From assembly GCF_039541115.1 (NCBI RefSeq), contig NZ_BAABFP010000002.1:310001-374000 (forward strand): DNA of 64,000 bases, in the 5' to 3' direction. Numbering within the stretch: position 1 is the stretch's first letter; each line of letters opens with the position of its first letter. This stretch comes from Angustibacter luteus (lineage in GTDB: Bacteria > Actinomycetota > Actinomycetes > Actinomycetales > Angustibacteraceae). Below the pieces are notes generated by a model. The model had not been told where the DNA came from. It was given only the letters and a program-made list of their open reading frames with translations, and ran no database searches. A program made the position numbers and the translations under genes. This document shows, piece after piece, positions 1 through 8,674 of this stretch.

Positions 1-271
1 GCAGGCTGAGCGAGAAGAACACCACGACGAGGGCGGCGCCCAGCGCGGCCGACCAGGCGGCCTTGCTGCCGCCGAGGATCCCGGCGAGGACGACGGCCCC
101 GACCCCCGTCACGAGGGTCGGCACGAGCGCGGTGCGAAGCATCGCGGCGAACTGGGCACGGGTCTGCGCAGCCTCCGCCTCGGAGACCTCAGGAATGCGG
201 GCGCCCTCGTCCACGGGACGAGCATCCTCGGTTACGAGGCTCGTGGCGAGTGGACGGTCGTCCTTGGCCAT
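1..271 (-). CDS. atpI: ATP synthase protein I-like (AtpI), 3' end outside window
   Basis: The first 90 codons are present; the gene runs off the left edge. The protein starts MAKDDRPLATSLV, has an acidic soluble stretch of about 40 residues and then hydrophobic segments (VPTLVTGVGAVVLAGIL and AAWSAALGAALVVFFSLSL), as in the small AtpI membrane protein that precedes the F0F1 ATP synthase operon. The upstream order rpmE-prfA-prmC-sua5-glyA-wecA matches the usual actinobacterial run into atpI-atpB, which is the main support. AtpI is thought to assist c-ring assembly or Mg2+ supply. A CRP-type palindrome lies about 70 bases upstream. The identification is from context and hydropathy; no catalytic motif exists to check. 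Confidence 0.75.
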   Translation of the reverse strand, partial: MAKDDRPLATSLVTEDARPVDEGARIPEVSEAEAAQTRAQFAAMLRTALVPTLVTGVGAVVLAGILGGSKAAWSAALGAALVVVFFSLSL

Positions 272-339
272 CACGGGGGCCTGCCTTTCGGCGGCTCGAG
301 GGGTGGTCGTCGGGCAGAAGCTGGGGCGTTGCCGTGCTG

Positions 340-359
340 CTTGTGAATGCTATCACAAG
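340..359. promoter_or_regulatory. CRP/GlxR-type operator upstream of atpI
   Basis: The sequence CTTGTGAATGCTATCACAAG is a perfect 7-bp-arm palindrome that fits the CRP-family consensus TGTGA-N6-TCACA exactly. On the minus strand the six central bases read TAGCAT, which also fits a TANNNT -10 box, so a bound regulator could sit on the promoter itself. It lies 69 bases before the atpI start codon. CRP-family (GlxR) control of ATP synthase genes has been reported in Corynebacterium (from memory). The site is seen; the regulator is inferred. Confidence 0.65.
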
Positions 360-383
360 CGTCTTCACACGTTGTTCACACGG

Positions 384-412
384 GGGCGGGCGCTGGGACC
401 CCGCGCCCGCCC
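384..412 (-). terminator. GC-rich hairpin after the secreted-protein gene
   Basis: A perfect 10-bp stem (GGGCGGGCGC at 384-393 with GCGCCCGCCC at 403-412) and a 9-base loop lie 15 bases past the stop codon of the minus-strand gene at 427-813. There is no clear U-run, so it may be a Rho-assisted or L-shaped terminator. It separates that gene from the atp promoter region. Confidence 0.5.
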
Positions 413-426
413 GCGTGCTGACGGCC

Positions 427-813
427 TCAGCGGATGGTGACCCAACCACCTTCCTGGGAGGCCAGGGTGGACTTCAGCAGCTCCTCCACGCGGATCCCGG
501 AGGTGGTGCTCGCCGTGCTGAACGTGAACGGCACGCTGGTGTTGTTCCCGTTCTTGTTGTCCACGACGAGCGCGCAGCAGTCCTTCTTGAAGTGGACGTA
601 CAACCGCACCCACTTGTTGTCGCCCGCGGTGTCGTAGAGCCGCCCGGTCACGTACAGCCGACCGCCGCTCACGTACCAGGTGCCGCTCGCCTGCACCCCG
701 GTCAGACCACTACTGCTCCACGACGTCGACGCCGCCTGTGCGCCGCTGGGGGCTACCAGCAACGTCGTGGCTGCCAGCCCGACCGTCGCCAACCCCATGA
801 CTGCCTTGCGCAT
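427..813 (-). CDS. small secreted protein of unknown function
   Basis: A 128-residue protein. The start at 813 was chosen over the longer frame because GGGAGG lies just upstream and because it begins a classic signal peptide: MRKAV, a hydrophobic core (LATVGLAATTLLVA) and a cleavage site near AQA-AST at about residue 27. The mature part is rich in Ser, Thr and Trp and looks like an extracellular beta-rich domain; it carries an adjacent cysteine pair in KKDCCAL. I do not recognise a family. It interrupts the usual wecA-atpI neighbourhood, so it is probably a lineage-specific insertion. It has its own hairpin terminator downstream. Confidence 0.75.
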   Translation of the reverse strand: MRKAVMGLATVGLAATTLLVAPSGAQAASTSWSSSGLTGVQASGTWYVSGGRLYVTGRLYDTAGDNKWVRLYVHFKKDCCALVVDNKNGNNTSVPFTFSTASTTSGIRVEELLKSTLASQEGGWVTIR

Positions 814-897
814 GTGCACCTCCCGTTCCGCCCGGCACCGTTGCCGGGTCGGGCGCACACGCTAGGGGAACATTGGGGACGAAAGGGACCTTTTCGA

Positions 898-2034
898 CTA
901 ATTCGACGTGTCCGATTCCGCGGACTGGCGCACGGCGCTGAGGCGCCGGCTGACCGGCCCCGAGATCGTCATCGCGACCGCCACCAGGAAGAGCGCCACG
1001 ATCACCACGACCGCCCAGTGCAGCGGCAGCAGCGCCAACGCGGCCATGCCGAACGCCACCAGCGCGGCCCACAGGTAGAGCGAGAGCACCGCCCCCGCGT
1101 GCGAGTGGCCGAGGGCCAGCATCTGGTGGTGCAGGTGCTGGGCGTCCGGTTGCCACGGCAGGCGGCCGGCCCTCGTGCGTCGCACGATCGCCAGGACGAG
1201 GTCGAGCAGCGGCACCACGAGCACCGCGATGGGCATCAGCAACGGGAACAGGTAGAGCAGCTCCGGCGGCAGGTCCCCCGCGCTGAGCGCCGCCGGGTCG
1301 ATGTTGCCGGTCAGCGAGATCGTCGCGGCCGACAGCAGCAGCCCGAGCAGCATGGCCCCGGTGTCGCCCATGAAGATCTTCGCCGGGTTGAAGTTGAACG
1401 GCAGGAAGCCCAGGCAGCACCCGATCAGCACCGCGGCGATCAGCGAGGCGACCGAGAAGACGTTGGTCGCGTAGTCCTTCGAGATCGAGTACGCGTAGGC
1501 GAAGAACCCGATCGCCGCGATGCAGGTGATGCCCGCCGCCAGCCCGTCCAGGCCGTCCACGAAGTTCACCGCGTTCATCGTGGTCACCACGACCAGCACC
1601 GTGATCGCGACCAGGGCGGTCGTCGGCAGGTACGTCACCCCGAAGACGGGCAGCGACAGCATCTGCACGCCCTGAAACGCCATCACCCCGGCTGCCAGCA
1701 GCTGGCCGGCGAACTTCGTCCACGCCTCCAGACCCCAGATGTCGTCGGCGATGCCCAGCGCGACGACGAGCGTGGCGCCCAGCAGGACCGCCTGCAGGTC
1801 GCTGTTGTCCTGCGTCACGGTGTGCAGGAACGGCAGGTGGCTGGCCACCAGCAGCGCGACGACGAAGCCGGCGAAGATCGCCAGCCCACCCAGGCGCGGC
1901 ATCGGCACCGCGTGCACGTCCCGGTCCCGGACGGCGGTCACCCAGCCCCGCCGGACGGCCAGCGTCCGCACGACCGGGGTCAGCACGTACGTCACGGCGG
2001 CCGCGACCAGGAGGACGAAGAGGTACTCGCGCAC
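898..2034 (-). CDS. wecA: undecaprenyl-phosphate GlcNAc-1-phosphate transferase, WecA/TagO type
   Basis: A 378-residue polytopic membrane enzyme of the MraY/WecA family. It joins a sugar-1-phosphate from a UDP-sugar to undecaprenyl (or decaprenyl) phosphate, the first lipid-linked step of teichoic acid, arabinogalactan-type or other wall polymer synthesis. Visible family motifs are the Asp pair in GIADDIWGLEAW, the cytoplasmic-loop signature NAVNFVDGLDGLAAG and MGDTGAMLLG; about 10-11 hydrophobic segments run through the chain. Length is normal for the family. The gene lies between glyA and the atp region, as rfe/wecA does in other actinobacteria. The exact sugar donor cannot be read from sequence. 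Confidence 0.93.
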   Translation of the reverse strand: MREYLFVLLVAAAVTYVLTPVVRTLAVRRGWVTAVRDRDVHAVPMPRLGGLAIFAGFVVALLVASHLPFLHTVTQDNSDLQAVLLGATLVVALGIADDIWGLEAWTKFAGQLLAAGVMAFQGVQMLSLPVFGVTYLPTTALVAITVLVVVTTMNAVNFVDGLDGLAAGITCIAAIGFFAYAYSISKDYATNVFSVASLIAAVLIGCCLGFLPFNFNPAKIFMGDTGAMLLGLLLSAATISLTGNIDPAALSAGDLPPELLYLFPLLMPIAVLVVPLLDLVLAIVRRTRAGRLPWQPDAQHLHHQMLALGHSHAGAVLSLYLWAALVAFGMAALALLPLHWAVVVIVALFLVAVAMTISGPVSRRLSAVRQSAESDTSN

Positions 2035-2068
2035 TCAGCGCCCCCCGGCCGCCTGACGGGTCACCGGG

Positions 2069-3346
2069 TCAGCTCCGGGGGTACGCCGGGAAGGCCGTCA
2101 CCAGGTCGCTGACGTCGGCGCGGACCTCGCGGGCCACCGCGTGCTGCGGGTCGCCGTCCGTCTCCTTCACCGCGCGGGCGATCAGCCCGGCGATCGCCGT
2201 CATCTGCTCCTCGCCCATGCCCTGCGTGGTCACGGACGGGCTGCCGACCCGGATGCCCGAGGCGATGCTCGGCGGCTGCGGGTCGTTGGGGATGGCGTTC
2301 TTGTTCAGCACGATGCCCGCCGCGTCGCAGCGGGCCTCGGCGTCCTTGCCGGTCACGCCGGTCTCCGCCAGGTCGAGCAGCGCCAGGTGCGTGTCGGTGC
2401 CGCCGGTGACCGGGCGCATGCCGTGCTCGCCGAGCCCCTTGGTCAGGGCCTGCGCGTTCGCGATCACCTGGCGGGCGTAGGCCTGGTACTCCGGCGTCAT
2501 GCACTCCTTGAGGTTGACCGCCTTCGCCGCGACGGCGTGCATCAGCGGGCCACCCTGCATCATCGGGAAGACCGCCTTGTCGAGCTTGGCGGCGTGCTCG
2601 GCCTTGCAGACCAGCGCCCCACCCCGCGGCCCGCGTAGCACCTTGTGCGTGGTGAACGTGACGACGTCCGCGTACGGCACCGGGCTGGGGATGGCCTTGC
2701 CGGCCACCAGGCCGATGAAGTGCGCCGCGTCCACCATCAGGATCGCGCCGACCTCGTCGGCGATCTCGCGGAACGCCTTGAAGTCGATCAGCCGCGGGAT
2801 GGCCGAGCCGCCGCAGATGATCATCTTCGGCTTGTGCTCGCGGGCCAGGTCGCGCGCCTGGTCGTAGTCGATGTCCTCGGTCTTGGCGTCCACGCCGTAG
2901 TGCACGGCGTTGAACCACTTGCCGCTGAACGACACCTTGGTGCCGTGGGTCAGGTGGCCGCCGTGAGGCAGGCTCATCGCCAGCACGGTGTCACCCGGCT
3001 GGCAGAAGGCGCCGTAGGCGGCGATGTTCGCGTTGGCGCCCGAGTGCGGCTGCAGGTTCGCGTGCTCGGCGCCGAACAGCTCCTTGGCCCGCTCGATGCC
3101 CAGCTCCTCGGCCCGGTCGACGACCTCGCAGCCGCCGTAGTAGCGCCGCCCGGGGTAGCCCTCGGCGTACTTGTTGCTGAGCGTGGAGCCCAGCGCGGCC
3201 AGCACCGCCGGCGACGTGAAGTTCTCGCTCGCGATGAGCTGCAGGCCGGACCGCAACCGGTCCAGCTCGTCGACCACCACGGCCGCGATCTCGGGATCCT
3301 GGGCGCTGAGGGCGTCGAAGTCGGGACCCCAGAACGTCTCGCTCAT
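2069..3346 (-). CDS. glyA: serine hydroxymethyltransferase
   Basis: A 425-residue PLP enzyme that interconverts serine and glycine while loading one-carbon units on tetrahydrofolate. The PLP lysine lies in TTHKVLRGPRGG, and the family signature region VVTFTTHK is intact, as is the substrate-site region SGANANIAAYGAF. The ATG at 3346 is preceded by AGGAG at a good distance. Only 63 bases separate it from sua5 upstream, so there is no room for a glycine riboswitch, and none is seen. Its place between sua5 and wecA matches Streptomyces-type gene order. Confidence 0.97.
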   Translation of the reverse strand: MSETFWGPDFDALSAQDPEIAAVVVDELDRLRSGLQLIASENFTSPAVLAALGSTLSNKYAEGYPGRRYYGGCEVVDRAEELGIERAKELFGAEHANLQPHSGANANIAAYGAFCQPGDTVLAMSLPHGGHLTHGTKVSFSGKWFNAVHYGVDAKTEDIDYDQARDLAREHKPKMIICGGSAIPRLIDFKAFREIADEVGAILMVDAAHFIGLVAGKAIPSPVPYADVVTFTTHKVLRGPRGGALVCKAEHAAKLDKAVFPMMQGGPLMHAVAAKAVNLKECMTPEYQAYARQVIANAQALTKGLGEHGMRPVTGGTDTHLALLDLAETGVTGKDAEARCDAAGIVLNKNAIPNDPQPPSIASGIRVGSPSVTTQGMGEEQMTAIAGLIARAVKETDGDPQHAVAREVRADVSDLVTAFPAYPRS

Positions 3347-3409
3347 GATGGCTTCTCCTGTGATGGGGAGGGTGCGGTGGACGTGGCGCAGCGGGTGGCC
3401 GCGATCACT

Positions 3410-4078
3410 CTATTGGGCCGCGGGCGGCAGATCGGACTCGACCTGCCCGGCGACCGCTCGCAACCGCTCGAGCGGGATCGGGCCGGCCCGCAGCACGCGG
3501 GGCACCGCTCCGGTGACGTCCACGATGGTCGACGCGGTGCCGGTCGGGCTCGGGCCGCCGTCCAGGTAGATGCTGACCGCCTCGCCGAGCTGGGCCTGCG
3601 CCTCGTCGACGGTCGTGGCCGGCGGCTCGCCGGTCCGGTTCGCACTGGTCACGGCCATCGGGCCGGTCAGCTCGAGCACCGCGAGCGCCACCCGGTGCAG
3701 CGGCATGCGCAGCGCGACGGTGCCGTTCGTCTCCCCCAGGTCCCAGTCCAGCGACGGTACGGCCCGGCAGACGATGGTGAGCGGGCCGGGCCAGAACGCG
3801 GCGACCAGCTCGCGGGCGGCGTCGCTGACGCCGGTGGCCAGCCCGTCCAACGTGCGGGGGTTCGGCACCAGCACCGGCGGCGGGACGTCACGCCCACGGC
3901 CCTTCGCGGCGAGCACAGCGGCCACGGCGTTGCGGTCGAAGGCGTCCGCCCCCACGCCGTACACGGTGTCGGTGGGCATCACGATGACCTCGCCGCGCTG
4001 AACGGCGTCCGCGGCGAGCTTGGCGCCGGTCGTGCGCCCGGTGTCGGTCTTGGCGTCCATACGGTTCACGAGCGACAT
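3410..4078 (-). CDS. sua5: L-threonylcarbamoyladenylate synthase (Sua5/YwlC/YrdC family)
   Basis: A 222-residue protein that makes threonylcarbamoyl-AMP from threonine, bicarbonate and ATP for the universal t6A37 tRNA modification. The nucleotide-binding signature PTDTVYGVGADAF is near residue 36, followed by KGRGRDVPPPVLV (a variant of the usual KxR region) and TSANRTGEPP. The protein has the single YrdC domain without a C-terminal Sua5 domain. The N-terminal 15 residues are poorly conserved, and ATG at position 4057 (MDAKTDTG) is a possible alternative start. It lies downstream of prmC in the conserved translation-factor cluster. Confidence 0.93.
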   Translation of the reverse strand: MSLVNRMDAKTDTGRTTGAKLAADAVQRGEVIVMPTDTVYGVGADAFDRNAVAAVLAAKGRGRDVPPPVLVPNPRTLDGLATGVSDAARELVAAFWPGPLTIVCRAVPSLDWDLGETNGTVALRMPLHRVALAVLELTGPMAVTSANRTGEPPATTVDEAQAQLGEAVSIYLDGGPSPTGTASTIVDVTGAVPRVLRAGPIPLERLRAVAGQVESDLPPAAQ

Positions 4079-4165
4079 CCTGGCAGGCTGCCTACCGTGA
4101 CGTCCGAAGGCGTCGCGGCAACAGGTGCGATCCGTTCGGACGTCAGCGGCGCGCGGCGGTGCCGG

Positions 4166-5035
4166 TCAGGCGCGGCGGGCCGAGACGAGCCGCGGGGTGC
4201 CGGTGAGGTCCGGATGCCCCGCGGCCTCCCGCCAGAGCCCGGACGACGTCAGCGTCCGCAGCAGCGCGACCTGCTGGACGTCGGCGTGCTCGACCACCAG
4301 CAGCCCGCCGGGGCGCAGGAGGCGCGCGGCGGCGACCACGACCGCCCGCGGCACCTGCAGGCCGTCGGCCCCGAGCCCGTACAGCGCGACCTCGGGGTCG
4401 TGGTCGCGCACCTCGGGGTCCACCGGCACCTGGTCCGGCGGGATGTACGGCGGGTTGCTCACCACGACGTCGACCGCGCCGTCCAGGTCGTCGAAGGCGG
4501 ACGACGCGTCGCCGGTCCGCAGGTCGACCGCCGGGGCGAGCCGCGCCACGTTCACCGCGGCCCAGGCGACCGCCTGCTCGGACAGCTCGACGGCGTGCAC
4601 CTGCGCACCCGGCACCTCGGTCGCCACGGCGAGCGCGATGGCGCCGGACCCGGTGCACAGGTCGACCACCACCGGACGACGCCCCGCCCCGACCAGCGCC
4701 CGGGCCTCGTCGATCGCCGGCTGGGCCACCGACTCCGTCTCCGGGCGCGGCACGAAGACCCCCGGCCCGACGGCCAGCTCCAGGTCGCGGAAAGGTGCCG
4801 TCCCGGTCAGGTGCTGCAGCGGGACGCGCCGCGCCCGCTCGTCGACGAGGTCGTCGAACCGCTCGTCGAGCCGGACGTCGTCCCCGCGCAAGGCCGCCAC
4901 GGCCACGTCGGCGCGGCTCAGGCCCAGCACGTGCCCGGCCAGCACCTCGGCGTCGTGCCGGGCGCTGGGCACGCCGGCCACGGTCAGCCGCGCGGTGGCC
5001 GCCCGCAGCTGGTCGGCGAGGCTGGTGGGGCTCAC
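4166..5035 (-). CDS. prmC: peptide chain release factor N5-glutamine methyltransferase
   Basis: A 289-residue SAM-dependent methyltransferase (HemK/PrmC) that methylates the GGQ glutamine of release factors. It has an N-terminal helical substrate-binding domain, the SAM motif [16 protein letters not shown] and the catalytic motif [10 protein letters not shown]. The start is the GTG at 5035, which overlaps the prfA stop by 4 bases (GTGA); the frame is open further upstream only as an antisense artefact of prfA. Coupling to its own substrate gene prfA fits the role. Confidence 0.95.
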   Translation of the reverse strand: MSPTSLADQLRAATARLTVAGVPSARHDAEVLAGHVLGLSRADVAVAALRGDDVRLDERFDDLVDERARRVPLQHLTGTAPFRDLELAVGPGVFVPRPETESVAQPAIDEARALVGAGRRPVVVDLCTGSGAIALAVATEVPGAQVHAVELSEQAVAWAAVNVARLAPAVDLRTGDASSAFDDLDGAVDVVVSNPPYIPPDQVPVDPEVRDHDPEVALYGLGADGLQVPRAVVVAAARLLRPGGLLVVEHADVQQVALLRTLTSSGLWREAAGHPDLTGTPRLVSARRA

Positions 5036-6108
5036 TCGGCCATCGCGGCGAGCTGGGCGGCCTCGTCGGCGTCCACCGCGGACTGCACGACCGCGTCCAG
5101 GTCGCCGTCCAGCACGGTGTCCAGGTTGTAGGACTTGTAGCCGGTGCGGTGGTCGCTGATCCGGTTCTCGGGGAAGTTGTAGGTGCGGATCCGCTCCGAG
5201 CGGTCGACGGTGCGCACCTGGCTGCGCCGCACCGCGGACGCCTCCGCCTCGGCCTGCTCCTGGGCCAGCGCGTGCAGCCGGGCCCGCAGGATGCGCATCG
5301 CGCTCTCGCGGTTCTGCAGCTGGCTCTTCTCGTTCTGGCACGACACGACCAGACCGGTCGGCAGGTGGGTGATCCGCACGGCCGAGTCGGTGGTGTTCAC
5401 GCTCTGGCCGCCGGGCCCGGAGGAGCGGAAGACGTCGATCCGGACGTCGTTCGGGCCGATCTCGAGCGCGACCTCCTCGTCCGGCTCCGGCACCACCAGG
5501 ACACCGGCCGCCGAGGTGTGGATCCGTCCCTGCGACTCGGTCACCGGCACCCGCTGGACCCGGTGCACGCCGCCCTCGTACTTCAGCCGCGACCACACGC
5601 CATGGCCCGGCTCGGGGGTGCCCTTGGCCTTCACCGCGACCGACACGTCCTTGTAGCCGCCGAGGTCGGACTCGGTCGCGTCCAGCAGCTGGGTGCTCCA
5701 GCCGGACCGCTCGGCGAAGCGCAGGTACATCCGCAGCAGGTCCGCGGCGAACAGGGCCGACTCCTCGCCGCCCTCACCCGCCTTGACCTCGAGGATCACG
5801 TCGCGGTCGTCGTCCGGGTCGCGCGGCACGAGCAGGCGGCGCAGGTGGTCGGCGGTGGACTGCTCGACCTCGGTCAGCGCGGGCAGCTCGTCGGCGAACG
5901 AGTGGTCGTCGGCGGCCAGCTCACGAGCCGCCTGGACGTCGTCGCGCGCGCTCAGCCAGGCCGCCCGTGCCGCGACCACCGGGGTCAGCTCGGCGTACCG
6001 GCGGGCGAGCCGGCGGGCCAGCGGCTGGTCCGTGTGCACCTCCGGGTCGGCGAGCCGGCGCTCGAGCTCGGCGTGCTCGGCGAGGAGGGCGTCGACGGCG
6101 TCCTGCAC
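5032..6108 (-). CDS. prfA: peptide chain release factor 1
   Basis: A 358-residue RF1, which terminates translation at UAA and UAG. The stop-codon-reading tripeptide appears as PVT in [10 protein letters not shown], and the peptidyl-hydrolysis motif GGQ lies in [16 protein letters not shown] at about residue 230. Length matches RF1 and no programmed frameshift is present, which excludes RF2. The gene is followed with a 4-base overlap by prmC, which modifies its GGQ glutamine, and is preceded by rpmE behind a strong terminator. Confidence 0.97.
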   Translation of the reverse strand: MQDAVDALLAEHAELERRLADPEVHTDQPLARRLARRYAELTPVVAARAAWLSARDDVQAARELAADDHSFADELPALTEVEQSTADHLRRLLVPRDPDDDRDVILEVKAGEGGEESALFAADLLRMYLRFAERSGWSTQLLDATESDLGGYKDVSVAVKAKGTPEPGHGVWSRLKYEGGVHRVQRVPVTESQGRIHTSAAGVLVVPEPDEEVALEIGPNDVRIDVFRSSGPGGQSVNTTDSAVRITHLPTGLVVSCQNEKSQLQNRESAMRILRARLHALAQEQAEAEASAVRRSQVRTVDRSERIRTYNFPENRISDHRTGYKSYNLDTVLDGDLDAVVQSAVDADEAAQLAAMAE

Positions 6109-6124
6109 CTGGGGCTCCTCAGCT

Positions 6125-6145
6125 GGGGCGAACGTGCATGATCAC
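6125..6145. repeat. copy 1 of a recurring intergenic motif
   Basis: The core GGGCGAACGTGCATGATCAC (6126-6145) occurs here between rpmE and prfA and again at 53333-53352 and 54632-54651. This copy lacks the second inverted arm that the 53303-53354 copy has. It contains the palindrome TGATCA and lies in the gap between genes in each case. Confidence 0.75.
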
Positions 6146-6163
6146 GAGGGGGCGCAAAAGCGA

Positions 6164-6195
6164 CGGTGCCGGCGCCCCGAGGGGCACCGGCACCG
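6164..6195 (-). terminator. rpmE transcription terminator
   Basis: A 15-bp stem with one mismatch (6164-6178 with 6181-6195) and a 2-base nominal loop lies 9 bases past the rpmE stop. On the minus strand it is followed by TCGCTTTTGCG, giving a short U-run. This fits an intrinsic terminator separating rpmE from prfA. Confidence 0.75.
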
Positions 6196-6203
6196 CGGAA
6201 GAG

Positions 6204-6431
6204 CTACTTGGCCTCGGCCTTGTCGTCCTTCTTGCCGTAGCGAGCCTGGAACCGGGCGACGCGACCGCCGGTGTCCATGAGCTTCTGCTTGCCGGTGTAG
6301 AACGGGTGGCACTGGCTGCACACGTCGGCGTGCATCGTGCCGGACGGCAGCGTGCTGCGCGTGGTGAACTCGGCGCCACAGGTGCAGGTGACCTTGGTGT
6401 CGATGTACTCGGGGTGGATGTCCTTCTTCAC
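6204..6431 (-). CDS. rpmE: 50S ribosomal protein L31 (zinc-binding form)
   Basis: A 75-residue bL31. It starts [16 protein letters not shown] and keeps the zinc ligands: Cys16 and Cys18 in CTCGAEF and the [14 protein letters not shown] motif, so it is the C+ (zinc-containing) paralogue. The GTG start at 6431 is preceded by AAGGAG. It is the first gene of the rpmE-prfA-prmC cluster and has its own terminator. Confidence 0.97.
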   Translation of the reverse strand: MKKDIHPEYIDTKVTCTCGAEFTTRSTLPSGTMHADVCSQCHPFYTGKQKLMDTGGRVARFQARYGKKDDKAEAK

Positions 6432-6577
6432 GATGCTCCTTGACGTTGACGGTCGCCGGGTCGCCCGAGGCGGAGTGCACGAGGGCGTGAGCCGGAACCA
6501 ACGGTCCAGTGTGCCAGACCTGGCACGTGAGTCATAACCAGCGAGCAGGGGTGGACATTCCTGCTCGACTCCCCCAC

Positions 6578-8674
6578 TCAGACCCGCAGGACGTACCCGT
6601 TCGTGCCCGGCACCGCGTCGGCGTCCCAGCGCGGCAGCCGCACGGTGAACGTGGTGCCGCGGCCCTCCACGGAGTCGACGTCCACGTCACCGCCGTGCGC
6701 CGCGACGATGCCCGAGATGATCGCCAGGCCGAGGCCGGTGCCCGGGATCTGCCGCTGGGTCGCGTTGGACGCCCGGTAGAACCGGGTGAACAACGAGTCG
6801 ATCTCGGCCTTGGGGATGCCGATGCCGGTGTCCTGCACGCGCAGCAGGACGTCGTCCTGGGCGATCTCCACGCTGACCGTGACCCGCCCACGCCGTGGGG
6901 TGAACTTGACCGCGTTGCCCACGAGGTTGAGCAGCATCCGCTCGATCTGGCCCGGGTCGGCCATCAGCAGCGCGTCCACCGGCACCGGGTAGGTGTCGAT
7001 GAGGACGCCGGCCGCCTCGGCCTGGGGTCGCAGTGAGTCCACCGCGTGCTCCACCACACCGGCCAGCGCGACCGGCAGCCGCTCGCTGCGCACCGCCCCG
7101 GACTCGACCCTGGAGATGGTGAGCACGTCCTCGATGAGGTCACGCAGGCGCTGGGTGTTGCGGGCCACGATCTCGAGCATGTTGTCCTGCATCGGCTGCA
7201 GCTCACCGGCGTCACCGTCGCGCATCATCTCGACGTACCCGGCGATGCTGGTCAGCGGCGTCCGCAGCTCGTGGCTGATGGTGGACAGGAAGTCCGACTT
7301 GGTCCGGTCGAGCTCGCGCAGCTGGCCCACCACGGAGGTCTGCTGCTCGAACAGCCGCGCGTGGTGGACCGCGCGGGCCAGGTCGCTGGCCACGCTCTCC
7401 ACCAGTCCGGCGTCCGCGGCGTCGAACCGGCGCCGGCCCTCGGCGCGGGCGCAGACCAGCACGCCGATCCGCTCGTTGCCGACCATCACGGGCGCCACGA
7501 TCATCGACCCCACGCCGGCGTAGGCCCGGGCCGTGCTCAGGGCGGCGCTCGCCTGGCTGCCGCCCTGCAGGTACAGCGCGATGTCGTCCACCACGATCGA
7601 CTGGTGCCCCCGGGCGCTGACCGCGACGGCCGACTCCAGCGGGTGGGTCGGGCCGGGCGGCTCCGGGGGCAGGGTGTCCAGGGCGGGCGTCGTCCACTGT
7701 GCGGTGACGGCCCCCATCCGGCTGCCGTCGACGAACCGGACGTGCACCCGGTCCGCCTGGGCCATCGGCCCGAGACCGCAGACCACCTCCTCCGCGACCG
7801 CGTCCCCGTGCAGGTGCGCACGCATCCGGCGGTCCAGGTCGCGGGTCAGCCCGCGCACCTGCGCGCGGACGAACTCGGCGTCCCGCAGCCGCAGGCTCTG
7901 CTCAGCGAGCCGGTTGATGCTGGTCGCCACCGCGCGCATCTCCTGCGGACCACGCTGCTCGACGCGTGCCTCCAGGTCGCCCGCCGCCAGCCGGCTGAGC
8001 ACGACGCGCAGCCGGGTCAGGGCCGGCACGACCTGGTGCACGGTCAGCCAGGCCAGCAGGACGAGCCCCACGCCGGCCAGCAGCGTGGTGGCCACCAGCA
8101 CCCACAGGCTCATCCCCCAGCGCCGGTCGGCGTGCCGCAGCGAGTCGTCGATCCGGCGGTCCACCTGGTCGGCCAGCGCGTCGTTGACGTCGTAGAAGGA
8201 GAGCAGCACCGACCGGTTGGCGCGGTAGCGCTGGTCGGCCTTGGCGCGGCTGACCTTGCCCTGCGCCACCGGGTCGGCGATGGTCGAGAACCACGTGCGG
8301 ACGTCGTCGTCCTGGGCCCGGACCAGTGCACAGGACGCCGGTGCCGCCGGGCACACCTGCTCGGCGTCGGCGAGCGCCTGCCGGTACGCGCTGCGGTTGG
8401 TGGCCAGCGACGTGAGGCTCGCCTGGTCCCCGGTGATGATGTACGCCCGCAGGTCCGAGGCCGCACGCACCACGGAGTCCCGCATCTGGCTGTTCGCGCG
8501 CTGCAGCGGCAGCTCCGCCGCGGCAACCTCACGCAGCGCCCCGGACGAGGAACGGCTCAGCAGGAGGCCGCCGACTCCGGAGCCGACCACCACCAGGCCC
8601 ACCACGGCGAACCCGGCGAGCAGCCGGCGGCGGATGCTCCAGGACGGGGTGGTGACGTCGTGCTGGCTGCTCAC
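6578..8674 (-). CDS. membrane sensor histidine kinase (CHASE3-like, HAMP, GAF)
   Basis: A 698-residue kinase. Order: transmembrane helix at about 18-40; an extracellular helical region to about 187 with the CHASE3-like signature [12 protein letters not shown]; a second helix 188-210; HAMP about 212-265; GAF about 285-445; HisKA with His468 in [12 protein letters not shown]; HATPase with [16 protein letters not shown] and GTGLGLAI. The GTG at 8674 overlaps the glycosyltransferase stop by 4 bases; the open frame further upstream is antisense. It is the last gene of the coupled REC-HEAT-GT2-kinase operon. All catalytic kinase motifs are present. The likely partner is the REC protein that opens the operon, since no DNA-binding output is encoded. 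Confidence 0.92.
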   Translation of the reverse strand: MSSQHDVTTPSWSIRRRLLAGFAVVGLVVVGSGVGGLLLSRSSSGALREVAAAELPLQRANSQMRDSVVRAASDLRAYIITGDQASLTSLATNRSAYRQALADAEQVCPAAPASCALVRAQDDDVRTWFSTIADPVAQGKVSRAKADQRYRANRSVLLSFYDVNDALADQVDRRIDDSLRHADRRWGMSLWVLVATTLLAGVGLVLLAWLTVHQVVPALTRLRVVLSRLAAGDLEARVEQRGPQEMRAVATSINRLAEQSLRLRDAEFVRAQVRGLTRDLDRRMRAHLHGDAVAEEVVCGLGPMAQADRVHVRFVDGSRMGAVTAQWTTPALDTLPPEPPGPTHPLESAVAVSARGHQSIVVDDIALYLQGGSQASAALSTARAYAGVGSMIVAPVMVGNERIGVLVCARAEGRRRFDAADAGLVESVASDLARAVHHARLFEQQTSVVGQLRELDRTKSDFLSTISHELRTPLTSIAGYVEMMRDGDAGELQPMQDNMLEIVARNTQRLRDLIEDVLTISRVESGAVRSERLPVALAGVVEHAVDSLRPQAEAAGVLIDTYPVPVDALLMADPGQIERMLLNLVGNAVKFTPRRGRVTVSVEIAQDDVLLRVQDTGIGIPKAEIDSLFTRFYRASNATQRQIPGTGLGLAIISGIVAAHGGDVDVDSVEGRGTTFTVRLPRWDADAVPGTNGYVLRV

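Noticed and set aside
250-2112. Long plus-strand ORF of 620 codons
   Set aside because: It is antisense to wecA and its neighbour; the translation is Arg/His/Gln-rich with no domain, a common artefact in high-GC genomes.
3347-3409. Glycine riboswitch upstream of glyA
   Set aside because: The gap is 63 bases, too short for a glycine aptamer, and no matching motif is visible.
2645-5131. Plus-strand ORF of 828 codons
   Set aside because: Antisense to glyA, sua5 and prmC, all of which have intact motifs; composition is artefactual.
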